The position numbers were made by a program, and so were the translations under genes. A DNA stretch of 64,000 bases from Mesorhizobium sp. (GTDB lineage: Bacteria; Pseudomonadota; Alphaproteobacteria; Rhizobiales; Rhizobiaceae): NCBI RefSeq assembly GCF_004962245.1, contig NZ_SUHQ01000029.1:1-64000 (forward strand), written 5' to 3'. Every line of letters begins with the position of its first letter. The stretch's first letter is position 1. Below are positions 54,545 through 63,387 of the stretch, one piece after another. The notes beneath the pieces were generated by a model. The model saw nothing but the letters and a program-made list of their open reading frames with translations, had not been told where the DNA came from and searched no databases.

Positions 54545-54608
54545 AGGTAAAAATACCTGCTACTAATCGGCCGACCCGGCGCATGGTAGGTTCGGGAGGT
54601 ATTTTTAC
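54545..54608 (+). promoter_or_regulatory. 12-bp inverted repeat before a solute-binding-like gene
   Basis: GTAAAAATACCT (54547-54558) and AGGTATTTTTAC (54597-54608) are exact inverted copies, 50 bp centre to centre, the second touching the ATG at 54611. The first copy is itself a palindrome, AGGTA-AAAA-TACCT (54545-54558). Likely twin operators for the IclR protein encoded one gene downstream. Confidence 0.6.
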
Positions 54609-54610
54609 GA

Positions 54611-55759
54611 ATGACAAGACTGCGCGGTCTGGCATGGGATCATCGACGCTGCTGGGGTCCGCTCGACGCCAGCAGCGAGACGTACTGTGCCGGCAATCCC
54701 GGTCTGGAAATCGAATGGGACCGCCGCAGCCTCTACGAGTTCGGTGAGGGCGCGCTTGGTCCCGTGCTCGGAACCTACGATCTGATCGTGTTCGATCATC
54801 CCTTTATCGGCGACATCGCCGATGGTGAGCTGATGGTGCCGTTCGACGGCCATCTGTCGCTGGAGCAGCGCCGCTTGTTCGAGCACGATTCGGTCGGCGC
54901 ATCCTGGCGATCCTACGCAAGGAACGGGCGCCAGTGGGCACTGCCGATCGATGCCGCCTGCCAGATCGCTTCATATCGCCCGGATCTCCTGGAGCGCTAC
55001 GCAGCGGTGCCCAGTACGCATGAAGAGGTGCTGGAGCTTGGCCGGCGCGTGCGCAGGGACGGCAAGTGGCTTGGCCTGCCGTTCGTGCCGACGGACGCCA
55101 TGTGCCTGCTCCTGACACTCGGCGATCCGCAGGAGAACGGCGAGGAGTTTATTGCAAGGGAGAAGGTCCAGCAGGCTGTCGCGCAGCTGCGCCAGCTTGC
55201 CGAGCTGTCGCATCCGAACTCGTCGAAATGGAATCCGATCCGCTGTTACGACCACATGATCGCGCATGACGATGTGGTCTATGTGCCGTTCGCCTTCGGC
55301 TATGTGAACTACGCCTCGAAGGCCGACAGGCCGTATCTTCGCTTCGCCGACGTGCCGACCCCGCGATTCGCCGGCGCCTTGCTCGGTGGTGCCGGCATCG
55401 GCGTCAGCGCCCAGTCGAAACACAAACAGGTCGCCATCGATTACGCGCTTTTTCTATGCTCGCCCGGCTATCAGCGCGGCGACTACGTGAAGTCAGGCGG
55501 ACAGCCGGGATCGCTGGCAGCATGGAAGGACGCCGAGGTTAACGATTTTTCCGGCAATTTCTTCAGCTCGACACTCGCGACGATCGAGGCGTCCTACCTG
55601 CGCCCGACGCATCCGGGCTTCATCACCTTTTTTCGCGAATGCGCCCCGCATGCGGCGGCCGCCATCGCCGGCGACATGCCGGCAACGGAACTGGCAGACC
55701 GGCTTAACCGGCTGTATCGCGAGACCAGGCAAGGCCAACCGGAACGGAGCGTCGCATAA
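54611..55759 (+). CDS. Solute-binding-protein-like protein without signal peptide
   Basis: 382 residues. The fold resembles family-1 extracellular solute-binding proteins (YDLIVFDHPFIGDIADGE, WALPIDAACQIASYRPDLL, GGAGIGVSAQSKHKQVAIDY). However, the N-terminus MTRLRGLAWDHRRCWGPLDA is charged and has no signal peptide, and no closer start supplies one, so it should stay in the cytosol. It overlaps the IclR gene by one base (TAATG). It may be an intracellular ligand sensor working with the regulator, or an enzyme of the pathway. Confidence 0.75.
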   Translation: MTRLRGLAWDHRRCWGPLDASSETYCAGNPGLEIEWDRRSLYEFGEGALGPVLGTYDLIVFDHPFIGDIADGELMVPFDGHLSLEQRRLFEHDSVGASWRSYARNGRQWALPIDAACQIASYRPDLLERYAAVPSTHEEVLELGRRVRRDGKWLGLPFVPTDAMCLLLTLGDPQENGEEFIAREKVQQAVAQLRQLAELSHPNSSKWNPIRCYDHMIAHDDVVYVPFAFGYVNYASKADRPYLRFADVPTPRFAGALLGGAGIGVSAQSKHKQVAIDYALFLCSPGYQRGDYVKSGGQPGSLAAWKDAEVNDFSGNFFSSTLATIEASYLRPTHPGFITFFRECAPHAAAAIAGDMPATELADRLNRLYRETRQGQPERSVA

Positions 55760-56610
55760 TGGCCGCCGACGTAGCCCAGATCGGTGATGAAGGCGAAAGC
55801 GGCCGCAACGGCTATCGGGTGCCGGCGGTGGAAAAGGCGCTCGATGTCCTCGAGTTCATGGCGTCCAGCGCCGAGCCGCTGACCCAGACCGAGATCGCCA
55901 CCGGCCTGGGGCGCTCCATCCATGAGATATACCGTATCCTGCTTCTGCTGGAAAAGCGCGGCTACATCTTCCGGACGCAATCCGACCGCTTCCGCCTCTC
56001 GCTGAAGCTGTTCGAGCTGGCGCATTTGCATCCGCCGGTGAACCGGCTGGTCGAATGCGCGCTGCCGGTGATGCGCGAGCTCTCCGCCAATACCGATCAA
56101 AGCTGTCATCTGGTCGTTCGCGAAGGCGAAAGCGCACTGGTGGTGTTGCAGATCGATTCGCCTTTGCCGATGCGCTACTCGGTCGCGCTCGGCTCGCATT
56201 TTCCGATCCTCGAAACGAGCTCCGGCGCGGTGCTGCTCGCGCATTCGAACCAGGCCGAGCGTGAGCGCATCGTCGAGCGGATCGTGGCTGCAGGCGAAGG
56301 ACAGGGCACGCGGGCCGAAATCGAAGCGCGGCTGAACGAAGCTGCAAGGCTCGGCTACGAGATGCGCGCCTCCCTGGCCGTCGAGGCCTGCACCAACGTC
56401 TCACTGCCGGTGCGCGATCACACCGGTGCGGTCATTGCGGCGCTGACCGTCCCGTTCCTGCCGCAGAAAGCCGCGCGTTTCGACCGCGAAACCGTCTTCG
56501 AGCGGGCGAAGGCGGCCGCCGAGACAATATCGGCGGCGCTGGGGGCGGGTGAAGCCACCGCCTCGTCACGTGCCGACCCGGAACGGCGGGACTATCCGTT
56601 CAGCAACTAA
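55759..56610 (+). CDS. IclR-family transcriptional regulator
   Basis: 283 residues. Winged-helix domain ~20-80 (PLTQTEIATGLGRSIHEIYR, ILLLLEKRGYIFR), effector-binding domain ~90-255 (LVVREGESALVVLQ, LETSSGAVLLAH, VEACTNVSLPV). Likely controls the ribose-type importer and CoA-linked genes downstream, and binds the inverted repeat at 54545-54608. Confidence 0.92.
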   Translation: MAADVAQIGDEGESGRNGYRVPAVEKALDVLEFMASSAEPLTQTEIATGLGRSIHEIYRILLLLEKRGYIFRTQSDRFRLSLKLFELAHLHPPVNRLVECALPVMRELSANTDQSCHLVVREGESALVVLQIDSPLPMRYSVALGSHFPILETSSGAVLLAHSNQAERERIVERIVAAGEGQGTRAEIEARLNEAARLGYEMRASLAVEACTNVSLPVRDHTGAVIAALTVPFLPQKAARFDRETVFERAKAAAETISAALGAGEATASSRADPERRDYPFSN

Positions 56611-56635
56611 CAAGATGATAAATAGGGAGAAGAAG

Positions 56636-57667
56636 ATGAACTGGTCCAAGTCAATCCTGCTTTCCTCAGCGGCCGCGCTGGCTCTGAGCACTGCTGCCGC
56701 GCAGGCCGAAAATATGCCAAAGCGCATCGGCTATGTCACCAACTACGCCACCCATGAGTGGTATCAGAACGTCATCAAGGGCATGCAGGCCCGCGCCAAG
56801 GAACTCGGCATCGAGCTCGAGGTGCAGGACGCCAATCTCGACATCGCCAAGCAGGTTTCTGCCGCGGAAGACTTTATGGCCAAAGGCGTTGACGTGCTGA
56901 TCGTCACGCCTGTCAACGAAGAGGGCGTCGTTCCGCTGCTGCGCCAGGCGAAATCCAACGACGTCCCGGTCGTTCTGGAAGGCAACCCGGTCAAGGGCAT
57001 GACGACCATGGTCGCGATCTGCGACTATGATACCGGCTATACGGCTGGCGTCGAAGCAGGCAAATACGCCAAGGAAAAGCTCGGCGGCAAAGCCCAGGTG
57101 ATGAATGTCGGCCTGCCGCTCCTGTCTGCCACCGTCCTGCGTTCGCAAGGCTTCATGGACGGCCTGAAGACCATCATCCCCGACGCGGTCATGGTCCACG
57201 ATCTCGACGGCGGCGGCAATCCCGACCGCGCGCTCGAAGTGTCTTCGGCGGCGCTTGCCAAGAACGCCGACATCAACATCATCTATGGCATCAACGATTC
57301 CTCTTCGCTTGGCGGCCTGCAGGCCTGGAAGGCGGCCGGCAAGTCGCAGGATAATTTGTTGACGGTCGGCACGGGCGGCGAAGGCCTTGCCTTCATCAAT
57401 GCGATACAGAACGAACCCTCCTACCGCATCGAAGCCGCGATGTTCCCGGAAAAGGAAGGCCACACCGCTATCGATGCCGCAGTGAAGCTGTTCAACGGCG
57501 AAGAGGTGCCCGAGCACATCGTCAGCCCGACCGCGCCGATGAACGGCGACGACTGGAAGAAGTACTACGATTACGACGGCACTGTCCGCACGATCAAATG
57601 GGACGCCGTCAATGCGCTCCAGCCGCCGGAAAAGTGCATGAAAACCTCCGCCGACCTGAAGAAGTAG
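56636..57667 (+). CDS. Sugar ABC transporter substrate-binding protein (RbsB type)
   Basis: 343 residues from ATG 56636 behind GGGAGAAG; upstream in-frame codons lie within the iclR end. Signal peptide SILLSSAAALALSTAAAQA-EN. Periplasmic-binding-protein class with RIGYVTNYATHEWYQNVIKG, VDVLIVTPVNEEGVVPLL, CDYDTGYTAG, and GINDSSSLGG. Captures a pentose, polyol or related sugar. Followed by permease, ATPase, permease. Confidence 0.92.
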   Translation: MNWSKSILLSSAAALALSTAAAQAENMPKRIGYVTNYATHEWYQNVIKGMQARAKELGIELEVQDANLDIAKQVSAAEDFMAKGVDVLIVTPVNEEGVVPLLRQAKSNDVPVVLEGNPVKGMTTMVAICDYDTGYTAGVEAGKYAKEKLGGKAQVMNVGLPLLSATVLRSQGFMDGLKTIIPDAVMVHDLDGGGNPDRALEVSSAALAKNADINIIYGINDSSSLGGLQAWKAAGKSQDNLLTVGTGGEGLAFINAIQNEPSYRIEAAMFPEKEGHTAIDAAVKLFNGEEVPEHIVSPTAPMNGDDWKKYYDYDGTVRTIKWDAVNALQPPEKCMKTSADLKK

Positions 57668-57678
57668 AATCCCAAATC

Positions 57679-57703
57679 GCCCTGTCCGCCGTGCGGGCAG
57701 GGC
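57679..57703 (+). promoter_or_regulatory. Hairpin after the binding-protein gene
   Basis: GCCCTGTCCGC and GCGGGCAGGGC form an 11-bp stem (one G-U) with a 3-nt loop and no T-run, the same kind of stabilising hairpin as at 12109-12143. Confidence 0.65.
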
Positions 57704-57807
57704 GCCGGATCAGGTCGTGTCGACGGCGAAACAGGCAACCGGCCGGGTTTCGAGCCGGCTGGTTTCGAATGGCGATGGCAGTCGATGCGGATCGGAAATG
57801 GACGGAA

Positions 57808-58791
57808 ATGAGCGAGCTTACGCAATCCTCCGCGCCCAGACGTTCTGTCGGCGGTCAGCTGTTGGGCAGCAGCCAACTCGTGCTGGGGATCATCCTGGCC
57901 GTGCTCTGCATCGCCATCTCGTTGGCGGCGCCACAGTTCTATTCCGAGGCCAATATCATCGCCATCCTGCGCCAGTGCGCGCTGGTGCTGATCGTCGCCT
58001 CGGGCATGACCATGCTGATCATCACCGCTGAAGTCGATCTCTCTGTCGGGGCGTCGCTCGCCTTTGTCGGCTGTATCGGCATGGCCGTCCTCAATTCGAC
58101 GCACAGCCTCGCACTTGGCATGCTGGCGGCGTTTGCCTTTGCCGGCGGGGTCGGCCTGTTCAACGGGCTGGTCGTCACCAGGCTCAAGGTGAACTCGCTG
58201 ATCGCCACCATCGGCACGATGATGATGCTGCAGGGCGGCGTCTACCTGTTCACCCGCGAGGCCGTGCAGAACCACCACCGCCTCATCAGCTTCACCGATC
58301 TGGGTGCCGGCTATATCGGCGCGATCCCGCTGCCCGTGGTCATCGCTGTGGTCATCTTCGCCATCGCAGCCGTGACGCTGCGCTTCACCACGCTTGGCCG
58401 CTATCTCTATGCGGTCGGCGCCAATGAGCGTGCGGTTCGTCTTTCCGGCGTGCGCTCGGAACGCCTGAAGCTGTTTGCCTTCGTCGTCACCGGTCTGTGC
58501 GTCGGGGTCGCCGGCATGATCCTGTCGTCGCTGATGAATGCAGGCCAGCCGACCGCCGGGCGCGGCTTCGAGCTGACGGTGATCGCCGCCGTCATCCTCG
58601 GCGGCACCAGCCTGCTCGGCGGGCGCGGTTCGCTGTTCGGCACGCTGCTCGGCGTGCTGGTGTTGAAGGTCATCGACAACGGCATCATCATTCTCGGCTG
58701 GAACCAGGATCTGCAGATGGTGGTGCCCGGCGTCGTCATCATTCTGGCCACCTATCTCGACATCATCCGGAACAGAGCCAATGTCCGTTGA
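57808..58791 (+). CDS. Ribose-type ABC transporter permease
   Basis: 327 residues from ATG 57808; a second ATG at 57769 is possible. RbsC family: LIITAEVDLSVGASLAFVGC, GLFNGLVVTRLKVNSLIATI, and GGTSLLGGRGSLFGTLLGVL. Eight or more helices. The ATPase gene begins 11 nt before its end. Confidence 0.92.
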   Translation: MSELTQSSAPRRSVGGQLLGSSQLVLGIILAVLCIAISLAAPQFYSEANIIAILRQCALVLIVASGMTMLIITAEVDLSVGASLAFVGCIGMAVLNSTHSLALGMLAAFAFAGGVGLFNGLVVTRLKVNSLIATIGTMMMLQGGVYLFTREAVQNHHRLISFTDLGAGYIGAIPLPVVIAVVIFAIAAVTLRFTTLGRYLYAVGANERAVRLSGVRSERLKLFAFVVTGLCVGVAGMILSSLMNAGQPTAGRGFELTVIAAVILGGTSLLGGRGSLFGTLLGVLVLKVIDNGIIILGWNQDLQMVVPGVVIILATYLDIIRNRANVR

Positions 58792-60313
58792 TTTCCTTTA
58801 TCCCGGCGAAGGCGCGGCCGTCGACACAGGCGTGCCGGCGATTGAGATGCGCGGCATCGACAAGCGCTTTCCGGGCGTGGTGGCACTGGACAATGTCGAT
58901 CTCACCCTGGAGCCCGGCAAGATCCACGCCTTGATGGGCGAGAACGGCGCCGGCAAGTCGACGCTCATCAAGATCATGGCCGGGGTCTACGGCAAGGATG
59001 CCGGCACCATCCGCATGCGCGGACGCGAGCTCGACATCAGGTCGCCGCGCGACAGCCTGAAAGAGGGCATCAAAGTGGTGTTCCAGGAGATCGCGCTGAT
59101 CTCCGAATTCACGGTCGCCGAGAACATCTTCCTCGAAGGCTATCCGACCGGCAAGGGCGGTTCGATCGACTGGAAAAAGATCCGCGCGGATTCCGCCGCG
59201 CTGTTCAACCGCATCGGCTTCAACGTCGATCCGGCAGCGCGGACGGGATCGCTGCCGGTCAGCCAGCAGCAGATGGTCGAGATCGCTCGCGCGCTCGCCC
59301 ATGAAGCCCGCGTCGTGGTGATGGACGAGCCGACGTCGTCGCTGACGCCGAATGAGATTTCGCTGCCGTTCACCGTCATCCGCCGGCTGGCCGCGCTCGG
59401 CATCGCAGTGCTTTATGTCAGCCACAAGCTCGACGAGGTTTTCGAGATTGCCGACACGGTCACTGTTCTGCGCGACGGCCGGCATGTCTCGACCAGACCG
59501 ATCGGCGAGCACACCAACGACACGCTAATCCAGGACATGATTGGCCGGCGCATCGAAAGCCTGTTTCCCCGCAAGCGCGGCGCGCCGGGCAGCAAGGTCG
59601 CCCTTTCCGTGCAGGGGCTCAGCACGGCGAAGAAGCTGAAGGACGTGTCCTTCGAGGCGAACGCCGGCGAAGTCCTCGGCTTCTTCGGCTTGATGGGGGC
59701 GGGCCGAACCGAGCTTGCCAAGGCGGTTGTCGGCTTCGATCCGATCATCTCCGGCACGATTTCCGTCGACGGTCGTCACCTGATGCCGCACGACACGCAC
59801 ACCGGCGTCCGGCTCGGCATCGGCCTGCTCACCGAGGATCGCAAGAGTGAAGGGCTGATGGGCGAATTGCCGGTGTACCAGAATGCCAGCCTCGCCTCGC
59901 TCGGCGCCTTCGCCAGAATGGGCTTCATCGACAAGGCCAGGGAACGCAAGGCGGTGCAGGATTATGTCGACCGCTTTCGTATCAAGACACCCAGCCTGTT
60001 CCAGCAGATCAAGAATCTGTCCGGCGGCAATCAGCAGAAGGTGCTGATTTCGCGCTGGCTGATGCGGGGCCTGAAAGTGATCGTGGTCGACGAGCCGACC
60101 CGCGGTATCGATGTCGGTGCCAAGTCGGAGATCTTCGCGCTCATCGACCGGTTGGCCGGCGAAGGCCTGGCGGTGGTCATGATGACGTCGGAAATGCCCG
60201 AGCTGCTGGGCCTTGCCGATCGTGTCGCGGTGATGTGCGAAGGTCGCCTCACCGCGATCATGTCCCGCGACGAGGCCACGCAGGAGAAAATCCTCAATGC
60301 AGCGATCGGATGA
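58781..60313 (+). CDS. Ribose-type ABC transporter ATP-binding protein (two ATPase domains)
   Basis: 510 residues, the RbsA/MglA double-domain form. First Walker A GENGAGKST, VFQEIALISEFTVAENIF, VSQQQMVEIARALAHEARV (signature replaced by LPVSQQQ as usual), VVMDEPTSSL. Second half: GLMGAGRTEL, LLTEDRKSEGL, LSGGNQQKVLISRWL, VVDEPTRGIDVGAK. Powers both permeases. Confidence 0.93.
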   Translation: MSVDFLYPGEGAAVDTGVPAIEMRGIDKRFPGVVALDNVDLTLEPGKIHALMGENGAGKSTLIKIMAGVYGKDAGTIRMRGRELDIRSPRDSLKEGIKVVFQEIALISEFTVAENIFLEGYPTGKGGSIDWKKIRADSAALFNRIGFNVDPAARTGSLPVSQQQMVEIARALAHEARVVVMDEPTSSLTPNEISLPFTVIRRLAALGIAVLYVSHKLDEVFEIADTVTVLRDGRHVSTRPIGEHTNDTLIQDMIGRRIESLFPRKRGAPGSKVALSVQGLSTAKKLKDVSFEANAGEVLGFFGLMGAGRTELAKAVVGFDPIISGTISVDGRHLMPHDTHTGVRLGIGLLTEDRKSEGLMGELPVYQNASLASLGAFARMGFIDKARERKAVQDYVDRFRIKTPSLFQQIKNLSGGNQQKVLISRWLMRGLKVIVVDEPTRGIDVGAKSEIFALIDRLAGEGLAVVMMTSEMPELLGLADRVAVMCEGRLTAIMSRDEATQEKILNAAIG

Positions 60314-60376
60314 GACGATGATGCTCCACGGCAGCATTCGCCGTCGTTCGGCCGGCGCCTTCCAAGGGAGCAAGCG

Positions 60377-61372
60377 ATGAGTCTTGCAAGCACCGATACC
60401 ATGAAAGAAGGGCCGTCCATGCTGGCGCGGCTCTTCGCGCGGCAGGAACTGGCGCTGCTCCTCTGTCTCATTCTCGTGATCACATTCTTTTCCTTCACCG
60501 CGGAGAATTTCTTCTCCGTGCGCAACATGACCAACGTGCTCGGGCAGGCGTCCCTCGCACTGACGGCCGGCATCGGTTGCGCCATCGTCTTCATGTCCGG
60601 CGAGGTCGACATTTCGATCGGGTCGCTGCTGGCGACCATCGCCCTGCCGCTGATCATCATCATGAACGACACGAACTCGCTTGCGCTCGGCGTCGGTGGC
60701 GCGCTGCTGTTCGGGCTGACCATCGGTGTGGTGAATGGCTATCTCACAGCCTATGCCGGCATCAACTCGCTGATCGTGACCCTGGGCACGATGTTCGTCA
60801 TGCGCGGCGGGGTGTATCTTTATACCGGCCAGCGCGCGATCCCAGACGATGCCGCCCTCGACAGCTTCATCGCGCTGTCGGATGGCCGCCTGTTCAATGT
60901 CGTTCCCTATTCGGCGGTGATTGCGATCGTCCTGCTCGCCGCCTTCGCCTACATGATGCAGCACCGGCCATTCGGGCGGCAGATCTATGCCGTCGGCGGA
61001 AATCCGGAGGTGGCACGGCTCGCCGGCTATGACGTGCGACGCGTCAAGTTCATCTGCTTCATCATCAGCGCGCTGCTGGCGACGGTTGCCGGCATCATCC
61101 TGGCGGCCCGCGTCGGCTCGGCGCAGCATACGGCGGGACTGAATTTCGAGTTCCAGGTCGTTGCCGCCACCGTGCTCGGCGGGGTGAGCCTTGCCGGCGG
61201 CATCGGCAGCCTGACCGGCATGGCGCTTGGTGTGCTGATCCTGCAGTTCCTGTCCAACGGGCTGCGCGGGCTCGGCCTGCCGACCGAGTGGCAGCTGGTC
61301 ATCACCGGCATGATCATCATAGCCGCGGTCGCTTTCGACGAAGCGAAGCGCCGGCGCATCATTGGAGGCTGA
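60377..61372 (+). CDS. Ribose-type ABC transporter permease, second
   Basis: 331 residues with GGGAGC ribosome site. RbsC family: GCAIVFMSGEVDISIGSLLA, GVVNGYLTAYAGINSLIVTL, GGVSLAGGIGSLTGMALGV. Together with 57808 it forms a heteromeric channel around the shared ATPase. The SDR gene begins one base after its stop. Confidence 0.92.
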   Translation: MSLASTDTMKEGPSMLARLFARQELALLLCLILVITFFSFTAENFFSVRNMTNVLGQASLALTAGIGCAIVFMSGEVDISIGSLLATIALPLIIIMNDTNSLALGVGGALLFGLTIGVVNGYLTAYAGINSLIVTLGTMFVMRGGVYLYTGQRAIPDDAALDSFIALSDGRLFNVVPYSAVIAIVLLAAFAYMMQHRPFGRQIYAVGGNPEVARLAGYDVRRVKFICFIISALLATVAGIILAARVGSAQHTAGLNFEFQVVAATVLGGVSLAGGIGSLTGMALGVLILQFLSNGLRGLGLPTEWQLVITGMIIIAAVAFDEAKRRRIIGG

Positions 61373-61373
61373 T

Positions 61374-62159
61374 ATGGATCGTCTCAAGGGCGAAACCGCA
61401 ATCATCACAGGCGCTGCCGATGGCATCGGCCATGCGATCGCGGCGGCGATGGCAAGGGAAGGCGCGCATGTCTTCCTAAGCGACATCGCCGACGACAGGG
61501 GTGAACACTTCGCAGCGGAACTGCGCGCTGCCGGCCACAAAGCCGACTATGTGCATTGCGACGTGTCGAAAGAGGCCGACATTGCCAACGTCATTGCTAC
61601 CGCCGTCAGCAAGACCGGCCATCTCGACGTGATGGTCAACAACGCCGCCATCGCCATCGGTGGCATGCCGGTCCACGAGATGACCGAAGAGCAATGGCAT
61701 CGCCTGATCGCGGTCAACCTGACCAGCGTCTTCCGTGGCTGCAAATACGCGTTGCCGCACATGATCGCGCAGAAATCGGGCTCGATCATCAATATGGCCT
61801 CGGCGCAGGGGCATATCGGGCTCGACGGCTGGACCGCCTATGCCGGCGCCAAGGGCGCGGTGATGGCGATGACACGCCAGATGGCGGTCGAGTTCGGCCC
61901 GCTCAACATCCGCGTCAACTCGATCTCGCCGGGCGCCATCAACACGCCGATGAACGACAAATTGGTCAGGGAGATCGGCGGTAATCTCGCCAAAGCCTGG
62001 GTGAAGATGCATCCACTCGGCCGCATCGGCGAGCCTTCCGAAGTGGCCGAAGCCGCAGTCTACCTGGCTTCGGATGCCGCCGGCTTCACCACCGGCACCG
62101 ACCTGCGCGTCGACGGTGGGCTCACCGCCGCGCCACGCTATGTTCCCGATCTGCTTTGA
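61374..62159 (+). CDS. Short-chain dehydrogenase/reductase (SDR)
   Basis: 261 residues from ATG 61374, one base after the permease stop. TGAADGIG cofactor loop, LSDIAD after beta-2 (NAD preference), NNAA, catalytic YAGAK and TGTDLRVDGG. Within the importer operon; probably oxidises the imported sugar or polyol. Confidence 0.9.
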   Translation: MDRLKGETAIITGAADGIGHAIAAAMAREGAHVFLSDIADDRGEHFAAELRAAGHKADYVHCDVSKEADIANVIATAVSKTGHLDVMVNNAAIAIGGMPVHEMTEEQWHRLIAVNLTSVFRGCKYALPHMIAQKSGSIINMASAQGHIGLDGWTAYAGAKGAVMAMTRQMAVEFGPLNIRVNSISPGAINTPMNDKLVREIGGNLAKAWVKMHPLGRIGEPSEVAEAAVYLASDAAGFTTGTDLRVDGGLTAAPRYVPDLL

Positions 62160-62180
62160 CAACACGAAACGAGACATAAA

Positions 62181-63386
62181 ATGAACAAGGCCCTCGAAGG
62201 CGTCCGCATTCTTGATTTCAGCCATCTGCTGCAGGGGCCGTTCGCCACGCAGCTGCTCGGCGACATGGGCGCCGACGTCATCAAGATCGAGCGCGCCGGC
62301 GCCGGTGACATGTTCCGCAGCATGACCTTCTTCGCCAAATGGATCGGCGGTTCCGAGAGCCCGAACTTCCTCGCCTGGAACCGCAACAAGCGCTCCATCG
62401 CGCTCAATTTGAAGAGCCGCAAGGTGCATGCGATCGTCATGGACATGGCCAGGAAAGCCGACGTCGTGGTGCAGAATTTTCGCCCCGGCGTTCTGGCCAA
62501 GCTCGGCTATGGCTACGAGGACTTCAAGGCAGTCAATCCCGGCATCATCTATTGCTCGGGCTCCGGCTATGGCGAGGAAGGTCCCTATGTCGAGCGTCCC
62601 GGCCAGGACATGCTGATCCAGGGGCTGTCCGGGCTGATTTCCAACACCGGCCGCGGCGATCAGGCACCTGTTCCGGCGGGTGCCGGTCTCGCCGACCAGA
62701 TCGGCGCGATGAACATGGTCTACGGCATATTGTCGGCGCTTTACTATCGCGAGAAAACAGGCAAGGGCCAGAAGATCGAGGTCAACCTGCTGGCCGGCCT
62801 GCTCGCGCATCTCAACCAGGAATATGTCGCCGTGCTCAATCTCGGCGAGGATTTCGTGCGCCCGAATTCCGGCATCGGCCATCCCGGCATGCAGGCGCCG
62901 TTCGGCATCTACGAAACGAAGGACGGCGGCTACGTGTCGATCGCCATGAGCCCGTTCAAGACGCTGTATGAGACGTTGGAGGCGCCGCAGCTTGCCGTCT
63001 ACGACGATCTGAAGACCTTGTTCGACAAGCGTGACGAGGTGTTCGAAAAGGTCAACGCCGAGACCAGGAAATTTGCCACGCAGGATCTGCTGGAACGGCT
63101 GCTCGCAGTCGACATCTGGTGCGCCGAGGTGAAGGATATTCGCCGCGCGGCCGAGGACCCGCAGGTCGAACACATGGGCATGATCACCAGCTACGATCAT
63201 CCGCGTGGCGGCAAGGTCAGGGTGGTCGCGCCGGCAGTCAAAATGAGCGAGACGCCCGCAAGCATCGAAAGGCCCGCGCCGCTGGTCGGCCAGCATGGTC
63301 GCGAGATCCTGGCCGAGTTCGGCCTCTCCAAAGACGAGATCGCCGCGCTCGAAGCGTCCGGCGACATGACCGTGGACGCTGCCTGA
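62181..63386 (+). CDS. Class III (CaiB/BaiF) CoA-transferase
   Basis: 401 residues. LDFSHLLQGPFATQLLGDMG, ADVIKIERAGAGDMFR, RNKRSIALNLKS, VVVQNFRPGV, and catalytic Asp172 in GLADQIGAMN. Moves CoA between carboxylic acids via a glutamyl/aspartyl intermediate. Placement after a sugar-type importer and before an enoyl-CoA hydratase indicates the imported compound is degraded as a CoA thioester. Acceptor unknown. Confidence 0.92.
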   Translation: MNKALEGVRILDFSHLLQGPFATQLLGDMGADVIKIERAGAGDMFRSMTFFAKWIGGSESPNFLAWNRNKRSIALNLKSRKVHAIVMDMARKADVVVQNFRPGVLAKLGYGYEDFKAVNPGIIYCSGSGYGEEGPYVERPGQDMLIQGLSGLISNTGRGDQAPVPAGAGLADQIGAMNMVYGILSALYYREKTGKGQKIEVNLLAGLLAHLNQEYVAVLNLGEDFVRPNSGIGHPGMQAPFGIYETKDGGYVSIAMSPFKTLYETLEAPQLAVYDDLKTLFDKRDEVFEKVNAETRKFATQDLLERLLAVDIWCAEVKDIRRAAEDPQVEHMGMITSYDHPRGGKVRVVAPAVKMSETPASIERPAPLVGQHGREILAEFGLSKDEIAALEASGDMTVDAA

Positions 63387-63387
63387 G

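Noticed and set aside
59525..61540. 671-codon minus-strand frame opposite the ribose-type ATPase and permease
   Set aside because: Low-complexity shadow of two unmistakable transporter genes; no family resemblance.
61476..63296. 606-codon minus-strand frame opposite SDR and CoA-transferase
   Set aside because: Shadow; the plus-strand frames carry complete family motifs.
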